Below are positions 25,385-64,000 of a DNA stretch of 64,000 nt, piece after piece (the stretch's first letter is position 1; each line of letters begins with the position of its first letter). Location of the stretch: contig NC_134536.1 in NCBI RefSeq assembly GCF_050624435.1, positions 128,720,758 to 128,784,757 on the forward strand. The letters are read 5' to 3'. The notes under the pieces were generated by a model. That model was not told the origin of the DNA. It searched no databases and was given only the letters and a program-made list of their open reading frames with translations. The position numbers and the translations under genes were made by a program. Origin of the DNA: Tenrec ecaudatus. Taxonomy: Eukaryota; Chordata; Mammalia; Afrosoricida; Tenrecidae.

Positions 25385-25562
25385 CGGCCATCCTCATCAT
25401 TTGTTTGCAGCCATTCTGTCAAGCCATCTGCAGGTCATCCCTTTTCCGCTGCCCTCTACCAAGCACGCGGTCCTGCTCCAGGGACTGACCTCTCCTGATT
25501 GCATCCCAAGTACTTGAGTCAAAAGAAGAGCTGCCGTCCTCGCTCCTAACGAACATTCTGGT
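25385..25562 (-). mobile_element. BovB/RTE-type LINE fragment, antisense
   Basis: TTCCGCTGCCCTCTACCAAG, CTCCAGGGACTGACCTCTCC and GAACATTCTGG match the antisense RTE 3' coding region. Ends about 480 bp before the DNPH1 start codon. Confidence 0.65.
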
Positions 25563-25899
25563 CTTCCTCCAGGTCGGAGGACAGCCTTGGAAATCCTGTG
25601 GGCCAGTCCTGCTGTCCTCCGGGGCCCCCGCGAGTCGCAACCAGCTGTTTCTGGTTTGTTTCAGGGGGGTGGGGGCAGGTGAAGAGGCGCCAAACGTGGT
25701 GAGGAGTCCAGGCTGCTGCGGGACGGAGCCCGTGGGGTGGGGAGGATGAGGGGTGAAGAAGCATCCGAATGACAGGTCGGGGGACGGGGGGGTCACGAGA
25801 GGGTCCCGTCTGGCGATAAACACGCGGAGCCGCAGCGCCCGCCTGGAGATAGGACACTCCCGTCGCGCCGTCCGCACTGCATCGATGCGCGCCCCGCGG

Positions 25900-26037
25900 A
25901 CCGGACCCAGCGCAGGCAGGCCCGGCGGGGCGGGGCGGGGCCAGGTGGGAGGGGCGGGGCCAGGGGCGGGGCGGGCGGCGGTCACGTGGCCGCGGGCCGG
26001 CGCCCCCTGGCGGGGCGGGCGCGCGGAGGCGGCCGGG
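25900..26037 (+). promoter_or_regulatory. DNPH1: DNPH1 CpG promoter with GC boxes and E-box
   Basis: TATA-less CpG-rich sequence with at least five GGGGCGGGG/GGCGGG GC boxes between 25925 and 25980. A canonical E-box in GTCACGTGGC lies at 25981-25990, about 50 bp before the ATG. DNPH1 (Rcl) is known as a c-Myc-responsive gene, so the CACGTG is a plausible MYC/USF site. Confidence 0.65.
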
Positions 26038-26236
26038 ATGGCGGCGGTGGCCGAAGCGCGGGAGCGCGGGGAGCCGGGGCCCCCGGGGGAGCGGGGCCGC
26101 CGAGCCCTGTACTTCTGCGGCAGCATCCGCGGCGGACGCGAGGACCGGGCGCTGTACGGCAGGATCGTGTCGCGGCTGCGGCGCTTCGGGACGGTGCTCA
26201 CGGAGCACGTGGCGGCCCCCGAGCTGGGCGCTGGCG
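26038..26236 (+). CDS. DNPH1: DNPH1 exon 1 (coding part)
   Basis: 199 nt, MAAVAEARERGEPGPPGERG to ELGAG plus one base. Donor GGCG|GTGAGG. CpG-rich like the promoter. Confidence 0.96.
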
Positions 26237-28836
26237 GTGAGGCCGTCGGGGCGCGGGGCGTCCGGGGCCCCGCCCCTCGCTACGGAAACTGCCCCCCCCC
26301 GCCTTCCCCCACCCACAATGCGGGCTTGGGAGCCCGAACCCCCCAGAGTGCGCCCGGGAACCCCGTCCAAGTGAGAGGTCTCGGCGTTCAGTCGGGCTTT
26401 GGGCGCGCGTTACGTCCTCCTGCTTTTGTGCGGAGGAGCCGAATGGGGTGCCGTCTGCGCAGCACCCCTCAGTCCGCCCCGCCGGCTGCCTCCGCGCCCT
26501 GGGTTTCCAAACTCCCGAGTCTCCTTTGGGGAGAAAGACTGGGCGCTCTACTCCCATAAAGAGTTGGCGCCTCGGAAACTCACGAGGGCCAGTCCACTCT
26601 GGTCGAAGGGGTCGCTGTGCGTTGGCCGCGACGCGAAGGCAGTGGGTTTGACCTTCGGCCTCCTTTACCCCGTGCAGGGTGGGATCGCATCTGCATTTGA
26701 GTTTTTGTTGGCAATCCGTTCACAGGAGAAGATACACGTCCACATGCACAACTGACTGGTGACACGCTTCGCGCGGGGCAACCATCTGACCCTCCTTTTC
26801 CAAACCATCCCTCCCCCCCATCTGATTTCACAAGTTGCTATTGTCAGAACCAAACCAAATACTGTCAAGGAGGCAGTTTTGACTAGGGCCGACTTAGAGG
26901 GCGGGGTAGCACGGCCCTGTGAGTTTCCCAAACGATTGCTTTAAAAAGCTGGGTCTTTCTCCCCCAGAGCGCCTGATGGGTTTGAAGGTGCTTCTGACCG
27001 GATTTTCTAAAAGTGGCTTTGATCACAAGTCGAAGTCGATCAGGCCGTATCACTTGAAAATTGTGCCTAGTGCTTTGTTCTGCTGCTCAGAAACCCCCCA
27101 GGGACCCTCACTGCCCTAGAAGGGGCAGGTCCAGGCTCAGTGGGGCCTGACACAGTTTTAGGGGACTGCTTTAAGATGACAATATTAAAAACCAAATTAC
27201 TAGGGGCCTTGTGAAGGGGGTGTTCGAGTGAGGACCTCCTGCCGGAGTAGGTCCACACCTACCTGGTGGCCCTGGATTGTTAGTCGTTTTCTCCAAGAGC
27301 TGGTTCAAAGTGCACATTACCAATCCTCACAATTCTAATGAGGGCCCCTGTGGGCACAGTGGGTTATGCATTGGGCTGCTAACCACGTGACCTGCACTTT
27401 GAACCCACTTGTGGTCCTGTGGAACAGAGGCGGCTCTCTGCTCCTGGAAAGATTCGGAGCCTCGGACACTCACAGGGACAGTTTTACCGTGCCCTGTAGG
27501 GTTGCCGTCAGTCCAAATCAACTCCGTGGCAGGCAGATTGGTTTATAGGGTTGCTGAGTCCGAATTCACTCACAGCAATGAATTGTAGTATTTCAAGTAA
27601 CATAGAACGTTGCAGAACCAAGCCTTGGCATCTGTGGTTTTAGCCAACTCTTCAGGCCTCATGTCCCGGAGGATAATGTGTCATCCAGCTGAACTTGCCA
27701 AGCCCCGCCCTGGCCTCTCCTCTCCTCTCCCTCCAGTCACATTTTGCACAGGACGATGGCTCTCCGCCCTCGGTGTGGGCCAGAACACGGGGAGACTTCA
27801 TGTAGGCACAGAGTCCAGGCTCCTTGGCGCCTGGGCCTCAGCATGTTAACCAGATTTACCAGGGAATACTGGTGCCCACCAAAGCCTGATGGGCTAGTTG
27901 TTCTGCCCGTGCCAGGCACCGGCTGGCATCTGCCTGCCACTTGCCCCACCACTCTCTACCTCCAGGCCGGCCAGGTGTCCAGAACCGGCCCGCCAACCCC
28001 CACCAACTCCACCATGGCCCAAGTCACAGAGCTCCTCGTGCAGGGGCTGCATTCTTTTAGATACTCCGTTGCCTCCCTCTCCCCCGGGAATCTCCACGCG
28101 GGGAGACCTCTCTCCGAGTGAGTGTGTTGTGCAGCACAGGTGGGGGCACAACACCTTGACCTGAGTTCCCATCCCGGCAGGGGAGGCGGCTGTGGCAGGA
28201 GGCGACAGGTTCATTCATGAGCGGGACCTCGCCTGGCTGCAGCAGGCAGATGGTAAGCGGGGCTCCTCTACCCAGACTCCTCCAGGAGGGTGGTCTTCCT
28301 GGACACCTCTGCTTCGTATGCCCAGGGGGCCTTCCTAGCACTCCCTTCTCCGCCACCAGCACGTGTCATCCCTGCCCTGCAGTGGCCGAGTGTCGGACAC
28401 CAGGGCCTCACCTCAGTCTCCTTTCTCCCCAGTGGTTGTGGCAGAAGTGACGCAGCCGTCCTTGGGGGTTGGCTATGAGCTGGGCCGGGCCATGGCCCTC
28501 AACAAGCAAATCCTGTGCCTGTTCCGCCCACAAACAGGCCGAGGTCAGTACCCCGAGCCCTGGGTACCCCTTCCACGCCTGTCCCCCATTCTGTCACCCG
28601 TCACCCCTCTCCTGTCCTGGAGGGCTTGGAGTGCAGCATGGGGTGGGGTATGGAGGGGGTGCCATCACCCTGCCCCGCCCTTCCCAGTGCTGTCAGCGAT
28701 GGTCCGAGGAGCAGCCGACGGCTCGAGGGTCCAGGTGTGGGACTACGAGGAGGCCGAGGTGGAGGCCATGCTGGACCGCTACTTTGAGGCGGACCATCCA
28801 CAGCATGTGGCTGCCTCCCATGATCCAACTACTTGA
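26038..28836 (+). CDS. DNPH1: 2'-deoxynucleoside 5'-phosphate N-hydrolase 1
   Basis: Cleaves the N-glycosidic bond of deoxynucleoside monophosphates, giving a base plus deoxyribose 5-phosphate; known to sanitise hydroxymethyl-dUMP. Exons: 26038-26236, 28181-28252, 28433-28543, 28688-28836. All introns are phase 1 and the product is 176 residues (human 174). The fold's FCGSIRGGRED loop is at about 27-37. Tyr25, Asp82, Ser100, Glu106 (in GVGYELGRA) and Ser130 match the active-site set described for rat Rcl. The ATG sits in GCCGGGATGG, a good Kozak context. The C-terminus ends ASHDPTT. Complete and intact. Confidence 0.97.
26540..26660 (+). repeat. AfroSINE fragment (3' half)
   Basis: CTACTCCCATAAAGAGTTGG, CCTCGGAAACTCACGAGGG, then GTCGCTGTGCGTTGG. 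It keeps several CpGs, perhaps because it lies next to the DNPH1 CpG island. Confidence 0.7.
26848..27012 (-). repeat. AfroSINE
   Basis: Antisense: AACCAAACCAAATACTGTC, CCCTGTGAGTTTCCCAAACG, TCTTTCTCCCCCAGAGCG, TGGGTTTGAAGGTGC. Confidence 0.65.
27341..27553 (+). repeat. AfroSINE
   Basis: Sense near full-length copy: GCCCCTGTGGGCACAGTGGG, GGGCTGCTAACCACGTGACC, then GTGCCCTGTAGGGTTGCCG and a GGTTTATAGGGTTG end. Confidence 0.8.
28181..28252 (+). CDS. DNPH1: DNPH1 exon 2
   Basis: 72 nt, EAAVAGGDRFIHERDLAW to QQAD. Contains Asp82. Acceptor CCGGCAG|, donor ATG|GTAAGC. Confidence 0.96.
28433..28543 (+). CDS. DNPH1: DNPH1 exon 3 (catalytic Glu)
   Basis: 111 nt, VVVAEVTQPSLGVGYELGRA to RPQTGR. It carries the TQPS loop and the catalytic glutamate of GYELG. 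Acceptor CTCCCCAG|, donor CGAG|GTCAGT. Confidence 0.96.
28688..28836 (+). CDS. DNPH1: DNPH1 exon 4
   Basis: 149 nt, VLSAMVRGAADGSRVQVW to HDPTT and TGA (28834-28836). Acceptor TTCCCAG|. Confidence 0.96.
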
Positions 28837-28876
28837 CCTCACCCCGGATTCTTTCCTGGCCCTATCCCTGCATCTG

Positions 28877-28910
28877 ATTAAAGATCAACATTCTGACTTG
28901 TGTGTGTATG
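28877..28910 (+). terminator. DNPH1: DNPH1 polyadenylation signal
   Basis: ATTAAA at 28877-28882, only 41 bases after the stop codon, followed by a TGTGTGTATGTCTG U/GU-rich element from about 28900. This implies a very short 3' UTR. Confidence 0.8.
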
Positions 28911-29234
28911 TCTGTCTGTCTGGATGGGGGGAGGGGTCCTCAGTAGCCCTTCCACTCTTCATTTTACACCAGAGACCTGGTCAAAGTCTGAAGGCCTTCA
29001 GGAGAGGGCACGCACTGGTGCCCTGCCCCCACCCCCACGGCTGGATCCTGGGGAAGGCAGGGGTTGGGTGGCTCTCTTTCCCTTGGGCTCAGCAGTGGGG
29101 CCAGTCGGGCAGTGTCATCTGCACTGGCTCTGGACCACGTGGGCCTCATCTCCCTGAACCAGCTCTGGGCCGCTTTCTAAGGACAGGTCGACAGAGAACA
29201 GTGCATATAGTCTGGCCCTTGGTGAAGCTGCCCT

Positions 29235-29262
29235 CCACAGAGGTCTGTGAAAAATGTTTATT
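29235..29262 (-). terminator. CUL9: CUL9 polyadenylation signal
   Basis: On the minus strand AATAAA lies at 29262-29257, about 92 bases after the CUL9 stop codon. Cleavage is expected near 29235-29245. Confidence 0.8.
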
Positions 29263-29353
29263 CAGTCAACAGAAGAAAAAGGTGCCACGGGTGCTGGGAG
29301 CCATGCTCCCCCAAGACAGCAGAGGGCGGGTGCTGCCGCCCTGGGTCTGGCCC

Positions 29354-64000
<34,647 letters not shown>

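Larger units (their letters stand above)
14041..25900. other. Intergenic region between TTBK1 and DNPH1 promoters
   Basis: About 11.9 kb without a recognisable host gene. 14120-14900 shows nothing definable. The rest is mostly layered LINE, SINE and other repeats, listed separately. 17140-17470, 20470-20820, 21490-21900 and 24890-25250 hold nothing I can assign. Confidence 0.75.
26237..28180 (+). other. DNPH1 intron 1
   Basis: 1.9 kb holding three AfroSINEs (26540-26660 sense, 26848-27012 antisense, 27341-27553 sense). About 27560-28170 contains nothing I can assign. Confidence 0.75.

Noticed and set aside
14041-25900. An additional protein-coding gene between TTBK1 and DNPH1
   Set aside because: All longer frames overlap LINE/SINE sequence or lack conserved protein features and splice structure.
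25419-26370. 260-274 residue minus-strand frames opposite DNPH1 exon 1
   Set aside because: Shadow frames of the GC-rich promoter and of an RTE fragment; no recognisable protein.
28877-29262. A bidirectional promoter between DNPH1 and CUL9
   Set aside because: Both genes end here, with poly(A) signals facing each other; there is no CpG island.

Overview
This is a piece of a placental mammal chromosome. It holds parts of three linked genes, in the order and relative orientation known from human 6p21.1 (CUL9 - DNPH1 - TTBK1), written here in reverse: the 5' half of TTBK1 on the minus strand (UTR exon and eight coding exons, 633-14040), a complete four-exon DNPH1 on the plus strand (26038-28836), and the 3' part of CUL9 on the minus strand (38 exons, 29354 to beyond 64000). 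The exon calls rest on GT/AG splice sites, on codon phase that carries through every junction, and on protein identity remembered from the human orthologues.

The repeats point to the organism. About 25 tRNA-derived AfroSINEs, BovB/RTE-type LINE pieces and a LINE 3'-end family typical of Afrotheria sit beside five copies of a short hAT element. That element has CAGYGGTTCTC inverted ends and 8-bp target duplications of the nTCTAGAn type, the signature of SPIN ('space invader') MITEs. Among afrotherians SPIN is known from tenrecs, so a tenrec such as Echinops telfairi is the most likely source. This is inference from memory of repeat families.

Layout. 1-14040: TTBK1, from the intron after the kinase exon ending KPDYQ back to a CpG-rich, GCC-repeat 5'UTR exon. 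One intron holds a 0.77-kb minisatellite of 17-bp units, and intron 2 holds a promoter-like GC-rich block with paired ZNF143-type sites. 14041-25900: intergenic, almost entirely layered repeats. 25900-28890: DNPH1 with a GC-box/E-box promoter. 28890-29250: short gap between the convergent 3' ends of DNPH1 and CUL9. 29250-64000: CUL9, running from its acidic C-terminus through the RING-IBR-RING, winged-helix and cullin, DOC and armadillo-like regions to the CPH domain, with repeat-filled introns.

The genes do not form an operon or shared pathway. TTBK1 is a CK1-family tau kinase, DNPH1 a deoxynucleotide N-glycosidase and CUL9 a cytoplasmic cullin-RBR ubiquitin ligase. I found no unknown multi-gene system. 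The most interesting items are a frame-preserving 90-nt CUL9 intron that would encode a basic insert, the SPIN and mariner-like MITEs, nested transposons, and candidate regulatory clusters.
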